In this document: piece by piece, positions 14,949 to 22,662 of the stretch
Layout of the letters: every line of letters starts with the position of its first letter
Numbering within the stretch: position 1 is the stretch's first letter
The notes under the pieces: generated by a model
Told to the model about the DNA's origin: nothing
Seen by the model: only the letters and a program-made list of their open reading frames with translations
The model's database searches: none
Translations under genes and position numbers: made by a program
Assembly: GCA_041584055.1 (NCBI GenBank)
Contig: JBFHER010000017.1
Span: 1-27,052 of the forward strand
Length of the DNA stretch: 27,052 nucleotides
Reading direction: 5' to 3'
From: JBFHER01 sp041584055
GTDB lineage: Bacteria > Bacteroidota > Bacteroidia > Bacteroidales > UBA5342

Positions 14949-15338
14949 ATGACAAAGGATCCATTTTCAATAAAAAAAAGAGTGAAGAGCTTCAGGCATG
15001 CAATTCGTGGACTGTTTGTGCTTGTAAAGGAAGAGCATAACGCAAGGATTCATCTTGCAGCCGCCATGCTGGTGATTATTCTTTCTGTTTTCTTAAAAAT
15101 TTCCTGTATGGAGTGGATTGCTGTTATTCTGTTGATTGCATTGGTCTTTGCGACAGAGTTGATCAATTCTTCATTGGAACGCTTATGCGATCAGCTTACA
15201 CAAGAGAGGCAGTATTGGGTTAAGCAGGTAAAGGATCTGGCTGCAGGATCCGTTTTGATTGCAGCAATCGCTGCTGCGATTATCGGTGGTATTATTTTTA
15301 TTCCTAAACTATGGCAATTATTTCACACTATGACCTAA
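14949..15338 (+). CDS. dgkA: Diacylglycerol/undecaprenol kinase (DgkA family)
   Basis: A 129-residue integral membrane kinase with three membrane helices. The catalytic residues of the family are all present: E28 in KEEHNARIH, the ATELINSSLERLCD block with E70, N73, E77 and D81, and VKDLAAGSVL with K95 and D96. In Gram-positives the family phosphorylates undecaprenol and in Enterobacteria diacylglycerol; which substrate is used here cannot be read from the sequence. It follows rnz closely and overlaps the next gene by 28 bases, so the three genes probably form one transcript. Confidence 0.92.
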   Translation: MTKDPFSIKKRVKSFRHAIRGLFVLVKEEHNARIHLAAAMLVIILSVFLKISCMEWIAVILLIALVFATELINSSLERLCDQLTQERQYWVKQVKDLAAGSVLIAAIAAAIIGGIIFIPKLWQLFHTMT

Positions 15339-16066
15339 GTGCCATACAATGGCTCCTCCTTGCTTTGAGTGGATTGATGATTGGAATGGCAAAAACCGGG
15401 GTTCCTGGTGTTTCCTTGATTGTTGTTCCTACACTGGCATATATCTTCGGAGGGAAACAATCAACAGGGGTGCTTTTGCCTATATTGATCATGGCTGATT
15501 TGTTTGCAGTCTCCTATTACAGAAGGCATGCGGAGTGGCGTTATTTGTTTAAAATTCTGCCCTGGGCATTGATGGGCATAGGATTAGCACTTTGGGTCGG
15601 AAACCTGGTGAATGATAGTCAGTTTAAAGAAATAATGGCGGTGCTTGTTTTTTTATGTATTGGATTGATGATTTGGAATGACCGATCCAAAGGGAAAAGT
15701 GACTACCCCGATACATTGTGGTTTGCGGCAAGCATGGGAGTTTTGGGTGGTTTTGCCACCATGATTGGAAATGTTGCAGGCCCCATTTTTGCCATTTATC
15801 TTCTGGCCATGCATCTACCTAAAAATGCTTACATCGGTACCGGGGCATGGTTTTTTCTGATATTGAATGTGTGTAAATTTCCCTTGCACTTTTTCGTATG
15901 GGAAACCATTCATTTGGATAGCTTGATACTGGATGTTATGACCCTGCCAGCCATTGCCATCGGCGCATTTCTTGGGATCTGGATGGTGAAACTGATTCCA
16001 GAAAAAATTTATCGGATGGCGGTGATCGTTGTGACAACTGCATCAGCATTTTTACTGTTAATTTAA
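15311..16066 (+). CDS. TSUP-family (TauE/SafE) membrane permease
   Basis: A 251-residue protein with about eight membrane segments. LSGLMIGMAKTGVPGVSLIVVPTLAYIFG near the N-terminus and GFATMIGNVAGPIFAIYLLAMHLPKNAYIGTGA in the second half are the two inverted-repeat signature regions of the sulfite/organosulfonate exporter (TauE/SafE) family. Members move sulfite, sulfoacetate, sulfolactate or similar anions; the substrate is unknown. The ATG at 15311 gives a 28-base overlap with dgkA, and the next in-frame Met lies inside the first helix, so this start is kept. The overlap suggests translational coupling. Confidence 0.9.
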   Translation: MAIISHYDLSAIQWLLLALSGLMIGMAKTGVPGVSLIVVPTLAYIFGGKQSTGVLLPILIMADLFAVSYYRRHAEWRYLFKILPWALMGIGLALWVGNLVNDSQFKEIMAVLVFLCIGLMIWNDRSKGKSDYPDTLWFAASMGVLGGFATMIGNVAGPIFAIYLLAMHLPKNAYIGTGAWFFLILNVCKFPLHFFVWETIHLDSLILDVMTLPAIAIGAFLGIWMVKLIPEKIYRMAVIVVTTASAFLLLI

Positions 16067-16158
16067 ATTGTATTAAATTTCATATTCAGCGTTGAGAGTA
16101 CGACGTGAAAAGTTCGCTCAGGTTATGTAGATTGATACTTTTATTTTCTTGAAATATG

Positions 16159-16206
16159 CTGCAAAAATGGCACCTTTGCAGTAGTAATGTAAAGGGGTGG
16201 GTGCCA
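16159..16206 (+). other. Nested inverted repeats, possible H-type RNA pseudoknot
   Basis: CTGCAAA (16159-16165) pairs perfectly with TTTGCAG (16175-16181), and seven of the nine loop bases, TGGCACC (16168-16174), are perfectly complementary to GGTGCCA (16200-16206). The connecting loops (2, 0 and 18 bases) fit H-type pseudoknot geometry. A second GTGCCA at 16237-16242 offers an alternative partner. Protein-binding palindromes are the other explanation. The 16067-16281 gap has no gene. Confidence 0.4.
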
Positions 16207-16270
16207 ATAAATCATCCATAAATTATTATTGTAAACGTGCCATAAATAGCACTTGCATGTTTTAAAGGCG

Positions 16271-16286
16271 TGGCGTAGGAAATGCT
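16271..16286 (+). promoter_or_regulatory. Candidate sigma54 promoter of the rubredoxin-like membrane protein
   Basis: TGGCGTAGGAAATGCT keeps the essential GG-N10-GC spacing and the TGGC and TGCT ends of the -24/-12 consensus, but differs at positions between. Transcription would start near 16297, 18 bases before ATG 16315. No TGT-N10-ACA site was found upstream. Confidence 0.35.
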
Positions 16287-16314
16287 TATTGGCGGATTAA
16301 CATATTTTGGAGTT

Positions 16315-16917
16315 ATGAAAGAGAAACAGGAGGAAGAAAAATTATACATCTGCAGACCTTGTGGTTATGTGATGAAAGAAAGTGAGTTAGAGGATGTGTG
16401 CCCTGCATGTGGTTTACCACGAAAGGTTTTTGTGGATTACAAGGAACGGATGTCGCCTGGGCGAAACAGGATACTGAAGCTGGATTTGCACCCCATTGCC
16501 GTTCATTTTCCTCAAACAATGCTCATTATCCTGATTCAGGCTTTGCTCCTGAATCTGATTTTTCCCCATCTGATCCCTGAGGTGTTCATAGGCACAGCAA
16601 GGTTTACTGCTTTTGTTTTTCCTTTTGCCGTTTTTGGTGCATTTCTATCCGGATTGATTGACGGGAAGTTGCGATTTAAATCGGTGACAACGCCTGTGTT
16701 AAAGATGAAAATTATTTACAGTTCTGTAATGTTTTTAGTTTCACTGTTAACACCATTTTTTGCATGGGAAGGAATCGAGGAAACAGCATCAAAACTTTGG
16801 CTTTTGTGCATTGGGGCGGTGGCACTATTTTGTGCCATTGTGTTGGGGCATGCGGGCAAACGTCTCATGAACATTGGCATGGGGGGTGCCATGACCATTT
16901 GGGGAAGAAAATTATAA
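16315..16917 (+). CDS. Rubredoxin-like / DUF2231-like membrane protein
   Basis: A protein of about 200 residues joining an N-terminal rubredoxin-like metal site to a membrane domain. YICRPCGYVMKES and VCPACGLPRKVF give two C-X2-C knuckles, like the C-terminal rubredoxin of rubrerythrin, and bind Fe or Zn. The rest has four membrane segments; LHPIAVHFP at the start of the first and LGHAGKRL near the end resemble DUF2231 proteins, in which the His may bind heme, though this is not shown. ATG 16315 is preferred; ATG 16282 lies inside the proposed promoter and adds 11 residues. A role in membrane-linked electron transfer is inferred. A flavodiiron protein, a typical rubredoxin partner, is encoded at 21161-22351. 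Confidence 0.72.
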   Translation: MKEKQEEEKLYICRPCGYVMKESELEDVCPACGLPRKVFVDYKERMSPGRNRILKLDLHPIAVHFPQTMLIILIQALLLNLIFPHLIPEVFIGTARFTAFVFPFAVFGAFLSGLIDGKLRFKSVTTPVLKMKIIYSSVMFLVSLLTPFFAWEGIEETASKLWLLCIGAVALFCAIVLGHAGKRLMNIGMGGAMTIWGRKL

Positions 16918-17008
16918 GCTGATACATTGGTCTTGTGTGACCATTTCCGTGCGCTTAATTCTCTGGCTTAAAAGCCGAATACAATCTTCCGAATGCATGT
17001 TGAATTTT

Positions 17009-17023
17009 AAGGAAGTTGTCCTT
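17009..17023. terminator. Hairpin between convergent genes
   Basis: AAGGA (17009-17013) pairs with TCCTT (17019-17023) over a five-base loop, with T-rich flanks on both sides. It lies between the membrane-protein gene and the convergent OmpA-family gene and may stop transcription from both directions. Confidence 0.4.
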
Positions 17024-17033
17024 GATTTAAGTT

Positions 17034-19346
17034 TTACCTCTGGATTAAAAGCACTTCAACACGCCGGCCATAAGCTTCATGCATGCCGCTTACATCCTGA
17101 TCCACACCTTTGTGTTCAAGAGACATCCGTTCTGCCTGGATCCCTTTTTCTTTCAGAATAGCAGCAACATTCTCACTGCGCTTTTTAGAAAGCAGTAGAT
17201 TGTATTCTGCAGTCCCTGATTTATCGGTGAACCCGCGAATGACTATGGCAAACTGTTTCTGTTCTTTTAAAAATGATGCAAGTTGTCCCAGTCTGGCAAT
17301 TCCTTCTGCGCTTACTTTGCTTGAATTACTTGCAAAAAACAGTTCAGAACGTTGCAGGTTCAACAACTGAACCGTGTAGTAGGAGTCATCCGGTTTAACA
17401 ATTTCTTTTTTAGGTGAAAGTTCTTGTTTTAGGGTCGCTAGTTCAGCTCTGAGCTTATCCATTTCAATGCGATTTGCACTATCCAGCTCTGCTTGTGTAG
17501 TTATCCACCCTTTTTCTTCCTGTAATCTGGTTTGTAATTCAAAATTTTGCATCCACAAGGCATGCATTTGTTCCTTCAATTGTTCTAACTCAAGGTTCAT
17601 GTTCAGCGTGTCTGAGGTAGCAAGAGAATCAACCTTTGTGTGAAGTAAACCAGGAGGGGGGAGTGTTATTTGGTATTCATCTTCCCTCCCCGGCTGCTTA
17701 GAGGGTTCTCCAGCCAAACGGCCTTCTATGGCCTGTAGTTCCAAAGCAGCGATTCTAAGCTCATAATTCTTGATTATTTCATCTGTTTTTATTTCTGAGG
17801 GAGAGCTTGATGCTAAGGTGTTCTGACTTTGAACAGGATTAGCTGACTTTCTTTCCTGATGCATTAATTCGTTTTGCAGTATCTGATATTCGATCTGTTT
17901 TTTTATTAAAAGATTCATGGTATCCAATCGCGCCTCCAGGGTCTTCATGTTGCTCTCTTTTGTGATCGGAACAGCCTCACTTTTAGTGATTTGTTGCGGA
18001 ATGGCTTTAAAGGATTGGGAAGAAGGCTGTGTCGCTTGTTCAGCAAGAACCTCCCGAACCATGTCTTTCACCTCATCCCTTGTGTAAAATCTGCCTGCAT
18101 CCAATCCCTCGATTGTTGCTGGCATTTGTTTGAAAGTTACTGGTACAATAATGGTGTCCCAGGTAAACTGAATTGCCTTGTAGACGGTGTCAATTGAAAT
18201 TACAGATATTAATCTGGCCGTAGAATCTGAAATGAAATCAACTTTGTTCTTCCCTAACTTAGTAAGAGCTTCAAGCGAGCCTTGTTCTGCTGGCATGGCG
18301 CTACTTGCTTCTTCAATTACAGGAGAAGGCTTAAGATGTTGGGTTGTGTCCTTCTTCATTGGTGCTTCTTCGGATAAGTCAAAATTCAGTGAGTCTCGTT
18401 TTAATAGGCTATCTAGCACAAGATCATCCATTTCAAAATCGATGGAATCAAAAAACGAGAATGAATAATCCATGCTATCCCTAAAGGTGTACAACGAATC
18501 AATTGACATGAAATCAATGGTGTCAGAGAAAACAATCAATGAATCATCATAATCCATGCTTTCATATGCATCCTCATCAATTTCAAAATCTGTTTTGGTT
18601 GTTCCGAGGCGGGGTGGTATAGTATCAATTTTACGTGCCCTCAACGTGTCCATGATGGATAAATCTTCTTCAAAATCCAGGAATGAAGCCGTGTCACTTG
18701 TAACCGGAGTTATTATCTCGTCGACATAGGCATAGTTCTGTGAAGCGTATATTGCTGGTGCACGAAACGGTTGTTTCCTTTTATGAAAATTATAATGCAA
18801 CGACAGTGAGGCTGCAGTTTCGATGCTTGATCCAATGCCAATTCCTTCCTCCGACCATCTGTTGGGGTAGGTTTTTCCGGTAAAATCAAGGTTCAAATTG
18901 AATCGCTGGCTAATTCTGAATTTTAACCCTGCTTTCAGAGGGATGTTCAATTGTTCATTTACAAAGTCCTGCCCGGCTCCCATTGAAAAATAGGGGGCAA
19001 CAAAGGCACGACGTCCAAAAAGATGACGGTTGTCGGTATAATAGGATAGCAGGATAGATATTTCCTGTGCCTGATCAAATGAAGGATTTGTTGTAAGGAT
19101 AGTTTTCAATCCCAGAGATTCAGAAAATAAACGTTCTAAGCTTAGCTCGTAATTAAATTCTTCATGATTGAAAGACGCAAGTGCATTCCCGGACGATTCT
19201 GTGATCGCATTCCAACTTTCATTGTCAAAAGAATAATTCGCCCCCAGACCAACGCGCCAACGGTTCATGTCTTGTTGCGCACTCAGCTGACCACCAAAAA
19301 TGGAAATCATCAGCAGGCTGGTAAAAAAACGAAATAATTCTTTCAT
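17034..19346 (-). CDS. OmpA-family outer-membrane protein with long acidic/coiled spacer
   Basis: A 770-residue envelope protein. It has a signal peptide (MKELFRFFTSLLMISIFGGQLSA, cleavage near 24), a probable eight-strand-like barrel (about 25-200), a low-complexity Asp/Ser segment (about 215-340) with repeated D-S-L/I/M units, a helical, probably coiled-coil region (about 450-660), and a C-terminal OmpA peptidoglycan-binding domain (about 670-770: FFASNSSKVSAEG, then FTDKSGTAEYNLLLSKKRSENVAAIL and a final YGRRVEV). It would tie the outer membrane to peptidoglycan. A GTG six bases upstream is possible, but ATG 19346 gives the better signal peptide. The upstream gene (19380-20549) is only 33 bases away, so both are likely one operon. 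Function beyond structural anchoring is unknown. Confidence 0.85.
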   Translation of the reverse strand: MKELFRFFTSLLMISIFGGQLSAQQDMNRWRVGLGANYSFDNESWNAITESSGNALASFNHEEFNYELSLERLFSESLGLKTILTTNPSFDQAQEISILLSYYTDNRHLFGRRAFVAPYFSMGAGQDFVNEQLNIPLKAGLKFRISQRFNLNLDFTGKTYPNRWSEEGIGIGSSIETAASLSLHYNFHKRKQPFRAPAIYASQNYAYVDEIITPVTSDTASFLDFEEDLSIMDTLRARKIDTIPPRLGTTKTDFEIDEDAYESMDYDDSLIVFSDTIDFMSIDSLYTFRDSMDYSFSFFDSIDFEMDDLVLDSLLKRDSLNFDLSEEAPMKKDTTQHLKPSPVIEEASSAMPAEQGSLEALTKLGKNKVDFISDSTARLISVISIDTVYKAIQFTWDTIIVPVTFKQMPATIEGLDAGRFYTRDEVKDMVREVLAEQATQPSSQSFKAIPQQITKSEAVPITKESNMKTLEARLDTMNLLIKKQIEYQILQNELMHQERKSANPVQSQNTLASSSPSEIKTDEIIKNYELRIAALELQAIEGRLAGEPSKQPGREDEYQITLPPPGLLHTKVDSLATSDTLNMNLELEQLKEQMHALWMQNFELQTRLQEEKGWITTQAELDSANRIEMDKLRAELATLKQELSPKKEIVKPDDSYYTVQLLNLQRSELFFASNSSKVSAEGIARLGQLASFLKEQKQFAIVIRGFTDKSGTAEYNLLLSKKRSENVAAILKEKGIQAERMSLEHKGVDQDVSGMHEAYGRRVEVLLIQR

Positions 19347-19379
19347 CGTCACGTTAAGATTGAAATTTACGATTGCACT

Positions 19380-20549
19380 CTATCTACCAAAGTCTATCCA
19401 GAGATTAAGGTCCGCACTTAAACTCACATAAGGCCTAAAATACACATTGTCTCTAAAATTAGTGGGTGTGTTACTTCCTTTGTTGTTTTCCAGTACCACA
19501 ACACCTCCTGAAAGACGAATAAACTGAAATAATTTATATCCCAGGCCCAGATAAACAGGTCGATTAACAATTGGGCCGGAAATTTCATAGCCCTGTTGAC
19601 TGTCCATATTTTTCAAATAAACGCCGGCCATCAGCGAAGAACGGCTCCAAAAGGCACTTGAAAATGCATCATTCCCAAGGGGGAAGGACATGCCAATGAC
19701 AGGAGATGATCCAAAGGTGTTGTTTTCAAGATCTCCGGCAAGATAAGCGCTGCCATAGCCGCCATGAAACGTGAAGAAATTGGGTGTTTTTTCTACCATG
19801 TAATCATCAATGAATTTGCTGTCGGCCAAAACAGAGAGGGGTGAGTTGAACATGTGGGAAACCTCACTGTGTACGCGTAGTTTTAATTCCCGGATGTGTT
19901 TTTCTTTCAGAGATAAGTTTTGAGCATCCGTCGCTTTTTTCCCCAGAACCCGGTTTTGTTTGCTTTTTGAGATCAATTTTATTTTATCAAGTACAAGGTC
20001 TGAAAAGCCAGGAAATTCATAGCCTGTGTGACTTCGGTAATAAATCATCGCAGACCTGGCGATGGAATTGAGATCGTCTACCATTCCTGCACCACTCTTA
20101 AGTACATTGATGTCTTTTTTGTTGAATACGAGATTCTGATCAATATATGCATCCAGAGAACTGAATAATTCATCCCTTACATTCTTTAGCTCATCTGTTG
20201 TGGCCAGCCGAAAATAATTGATGTATACATCTATCTCTGAATTGCCTTTTAACTTGTAGTTAATTGGTATTTCAAAGCGCTCGGTTGTGTTTGTAAATTC
20301 CCGTTTCCACTGTTTGTGATATTTGGGTGATTTATATTTATCACTTTGCGTCCCATAAAACGCGACTTCCACCAGTGTGACCTGTCGGCTGACAGCCCCT
20401 GAGAGTAGCATGTATGTTTCTGCCGGCAGCAGTCCACCATCATTAAACTGTGATTTTTCATAATTAAATACAACCGACTCATATTGTGCAAACACAGTGC
20501 CTGCCAACGTTAACATTAGTGACAAGAAAAATAACCTTTCGCGTTTCAT
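19380..20549 (-). CDS. Secreted protein, probably outer-membrane-associated
   Basis: A 389-residue protein with a clear signal peptide (MKRERLFFLSLMLTLAGTVFAQ, cleavage after about residue 21). The N-terminal half is mixed and charged (QWKREFTNTTERFEIPINYK; many Lys), and the C-terminal part from about 260 (FFTFHGGYGSAYLAGDL, GLGYKLFQFIRLSGGVVVLEN, YFRPYVSLSADLNLWIDFGR) has the alternating pattern and terminal aromatic region of an outer-membrane barrel. I do not recognise the family. It is the first gene of the operon that ends with the OmpA-family gene, so an envelope role is likely. Confidence 0.75.
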   Translation of the reverse strand: MKRERLFFLSLMLTLAGTVFAQYESVVFNYEKSQFNDGGLLPAETYMLLSGAVSRQVTLVEVAFYGTQSDKYKSPKYHKQWKREFTNTTERFEIPINYKLKGNSEIDVYINYFRLATTDELKNVRDELFSSLDAYIDQNLVFNKKDINVLKSGAGMVDDLNSIARSAMIYYRSHTGYEFPGFSDLVLDKIKLISKSKQNRVLGKKATDAQNLSLKEKHIRELKLRVHSEVSHMFNSPLSVLADSKFIDDYMVEKTPNFFTFHGGYGSAYLAGDLENNTFGSSPVIGMSFPLGNDAFSSAFWSRSSLMAGVYLKNMDSQQGYEISGPIVNRPVYLGLGYKLFQFIRLSGGVVVLENNKGSNTPTNFRDNVYFRPYVSLSADLNLWIDFGR

Positions 20550-20650
20550 GAATTTGGTTTTATAAAATAAAAATTAAATGGTTGTCAGGTGCTTAAACAG
20601 AACGCCATCTGAGAAGTATTCCCTGTGCAGTACAAAAAATGATAGATCAA

Positions 20651-20854
20651 TTACTTGAGTTTGTTTCGAATGGGATAAAGAACCCCGATGATCACTCCAA
20701 TAACCACACTACCTAAAATCAAAAAGACCCTGGGCATGGTAATTTTCCAGAAGAAAAATTTAACAGGAACGGTCTCTGAATTCTGAAGTGAAAAAATAAT
20801 TATTAAGGCCACGATCACCAGTATCAGGATCATTTTGGGATCAATTTTTTTCAT
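20651..20854 (-). CDS. LapA-like small membrane protein (DUF1049 type)
   Basis: A 67-residue protein with two membrane helices (MILILVIVALIIIFSLQN and VFLILGSVVIGVIIGVLYPI). The pattern F-S-L-Q-N-S-E-T-V-P-V-K-F-F-F-W between them is the hallmark of the lipopolysaccharide assembly protein A (LapA) family, in which the Q-N-x-x-x-V segment is conserved. ATG 20854 is preferred to an upstream in-frame start because it gives the usual short charged N-terminus. The role in this phylum is unknown; in E. coli LapA helps control LPS synthesis. It has a separate unit between two other minus-strand genes. Confidence 0.8.
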   Translation of the reverse strand: MKKIDPKMILILVIVALIIIFSLQNSETVPVKFFFWKITMPRVFLILGSVVIGVIIGVLYPIRNKLK

Positions 20855-21160
20855 GATGGTATTGTTTTTATTTAGTTCAAGATACATAATTTTACAATAC
20901 CAAATTCATATTTAACAACAATAAATCGTCATTTGATATAATTTGAGTTTTAGATTGAAATTGGTGTGAACCTCTTTTTATAAAGGTTTTAGTTGAGCAG
21001 TTCTGTTAATTCCATCTGCTATTAGCAAGAGCAAAGCATTTTACCATCAACTGAATAAGGGTGCAGATGATTAAATCTTGATGTGGAAGCTGGTGTCTGC
21101 AGCGATGCTTTTAAAATCAAACGCTGAATCGGCTTCGTGAATAAATTTTTAGTTCTTTTC

Positions 21161-22351
21161 TTAAAATTCTGCTTTTAATTTTTTGGCCATGGCCAGGCCA
21201 AGCTCGTAGCAAGCCTGTTTTTTGTCGTGTTTCAGCGCCATTTTTTCTTCAACGGGATCGGAGATGACTTCCCAGCCAATGTCATTTGCAAAACCGGAAA
21301 AGTGTTTCATTGTGGCACCTGCCCATGAAAAGGATCCAAAATAAGCAAAGTAGCGATCTTTAATACCCCTGGTCATGAATTTTGATAACAGGCTTTTAAC
21401 CCCAGGGTATAATTCATTTGAATATGTAGGACTCCCAACAATGATGCCTTTGTATTGAAAAACATCACTTAGAATATCTGAAGAATGAGACTTGGAAACA
21501 TCATGCAGAACAATGTTCTTAATGCCGCCGTCGGAAACTCCTCTTGCAACCACCTCTGCCATTTCTTCTGTATTTCCATACATTGAGCCATAGGCGATCA
21601 CAACACCCTCTTCTGATTCGTATTTGCTCCATTTGTCATAGAGCCCAACAACTTTTTCGATGTGCTCGTGCCAAACCGGACCGTGTGTAGAACAAATGTA
21701 CTGGATGTCTACATCCGTCAGTTTCTGAATTGCTTTCTGTACCGGATTCCCGTATTTCCCAACGATGTTGGAATAGTAACGCTGCATCTCTCCCCAAAAA
21801 TGATCCAAATTAAGCTCTGTATCAAGCACGCCACCATTCAATGTGCCATAGGTTCCAAAGGCATCTGCACTGAATAACATGCGTTCTTTCGATTCATAGG
21901 TTGTCATAACTTCAGGCCAGTGTACCATTGGTGCCATGTAAAATGTTAATTCATGTTCTCCCAGTTTAAGCGTATCCCCCTCTTTTACAAGGATCTGGTT
22001 GACCTGTAGTTCAAAGTAACCTTCGATCATCCCAAAGGTTTTTTTATTTCCAATGATTTGAATGTCCGGATATCTTTCGAGAATAAAACGAATGGATCCA
22101 CCATGATCCGGTTCCATGTGATTTATGACAAGGTAATCGATTTTGCGACCTTTCAAAACCGCATCAATGTTTTTTAAAAAAGACTCAACTTTTCCAACAT
22201 CAACCGTATCAATTAAAGCAACTTTTTCATCGTCAATTAAATAGGAGTTATATGAGACACCATAAGGCAGTGGCCACATATTTTCAAACAGGTGTGTTCT
22301 TCTGTCGTTTACCCCAACATAATAAATATTATTGATTATCTTTTTCTCCAT
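21161..22351 (-). CDS. fprA: Flavodiiron protein (FprA, rubredoxin-dependent O2/NO reductase)
   Basis: A-type flavoprotein of 396 residues that reduces O2 to water or NO to N2O in anaerobes. The N-terminal metallo-beta-lactamase domain binds a diiron centre through HMEPDH (H78, E80, D82, H83), H144 in PMVHWPE, D163 in FSADAFG, and H222 in THGPVW. The C-terminal flavodoxin domain (about 248-396) starts with VIAYGSMYGNTEEMAE, the FMN phosphate loop, and contains GSPTYSNELYPG and YFGSFSWAG. No fused rubredoxin is present, so an external donor is needed. In a diazotroph it could protect nitrogenase from O2; that is inference. A -7 element lies upstream. Confidence 0.94.
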   Translation of the reverse strand: MEKKIINNIYYVGVNDRRTHLFENMWPLPYGVSYNSYLIDDEKVALIDTVDVGKVESFLKNIDAVLKGRKIDYLVINHMEPDHGGSIRFILERYPDIQIIGNKKTFGMIEGYFELQVNQILVKEGDTLKLGEHELTFYMAPMVHWPEVMTTYESKERMLFSADAFGTYGTLNGGVLDTELNLDHFWGEMQRYYSNIVGKYGNPVQKAIQKLTDVDIQYICSTHGPVWHEHIEKVVGLYDKWSKYESEEGVVIAYGSMYGNTEEMAEVVARGVSDGGIKNIVLHDVSKSHSSDILSDVFQYKGIIVGSPTYSNELYPGVKSLLSKFMTRGIKDRYFAYFGSFSWAGATMKHFSGFANDIGWEVISDPVEEKMALKHDKKQACYELGLAMAKKLKAEF

Positions 22352-22385
22352 ATAGCGGGTGGAATTTCAATTGTTTTTGCGTTTG

Positions 22386-22393
22386 CAAAATTA
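22386..22393 (-). promoter_or_regulatory. -7 element of fprA
   Basis: On the minus strand TAATTTTG fits TAnnTTTG exactly, about 35 bases before the fprA ATG, giving a leader of about 30 bases. A TTG at the right -33 distance is not seen. Confidence 0.4.
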
Positions 22394-22569
22394 GAAAAAA
22401 TATTGCAATCCCTATAGAATAGCTATCAATTTACTAGCGAAAATATTAAAATGCTTGACCGGGGATTGAGAATGGCTGAAAATAATGAAAACTTGAGCAA
22501 TGGCGTCTTGATAAAAAAATATTCACACCAATGCGCTTGTAAATAAAGGCATTACGCATGAAAAATTAT

Positions 22570-22595
22570 AAATTGCTATGTCGACATTGCAATTT
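22570..22595. promoter_or_regulatory. 26-bp near-perfect palindrome upstream of E2
   Basis: Arms AAATTGC (22570-22576) and GCAATTT (22589-22595) flank the perfect inner palindrome ATGTCGACAT (22578-22587); only the pair 22577/22588 (T and T) breaks symmetry. It ends 67 bases before the E2 start and suits a large dimer operator or a transcribed hairpin. Confidence 0.5.
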
Positions 22596-22662
22596 TACCG
22601 CATGCACTTAAACAAAGCCTTTTGTAAAGTGTTCTTCTATCAAACATAATAATATACCAAAA

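Larger units (their letters stand above)
22352..22662. other. Divergent intergenic region between fprA and E2
   Basis: This 311-base region holds no gene. On its left it carries a -7 element for fprA; toward the right are a 5-bp inverted repeat ATGCG (22531-22535)/CGCAT (22555-22559) and the 26-bp near-palindrome at 22570-22595. No TAnnTTTG element for the E2 gene was found. Confidence 0.6.

Noticed and set aside
16168..16180. TGGCACCTTTGCA looks like a -24/-12 promoter
   Set aside because: The GG and GC are separated by seven bases rather than ten, so sigma54 could not bind both; the sequence is better explained as part of the nested inverted repeats.
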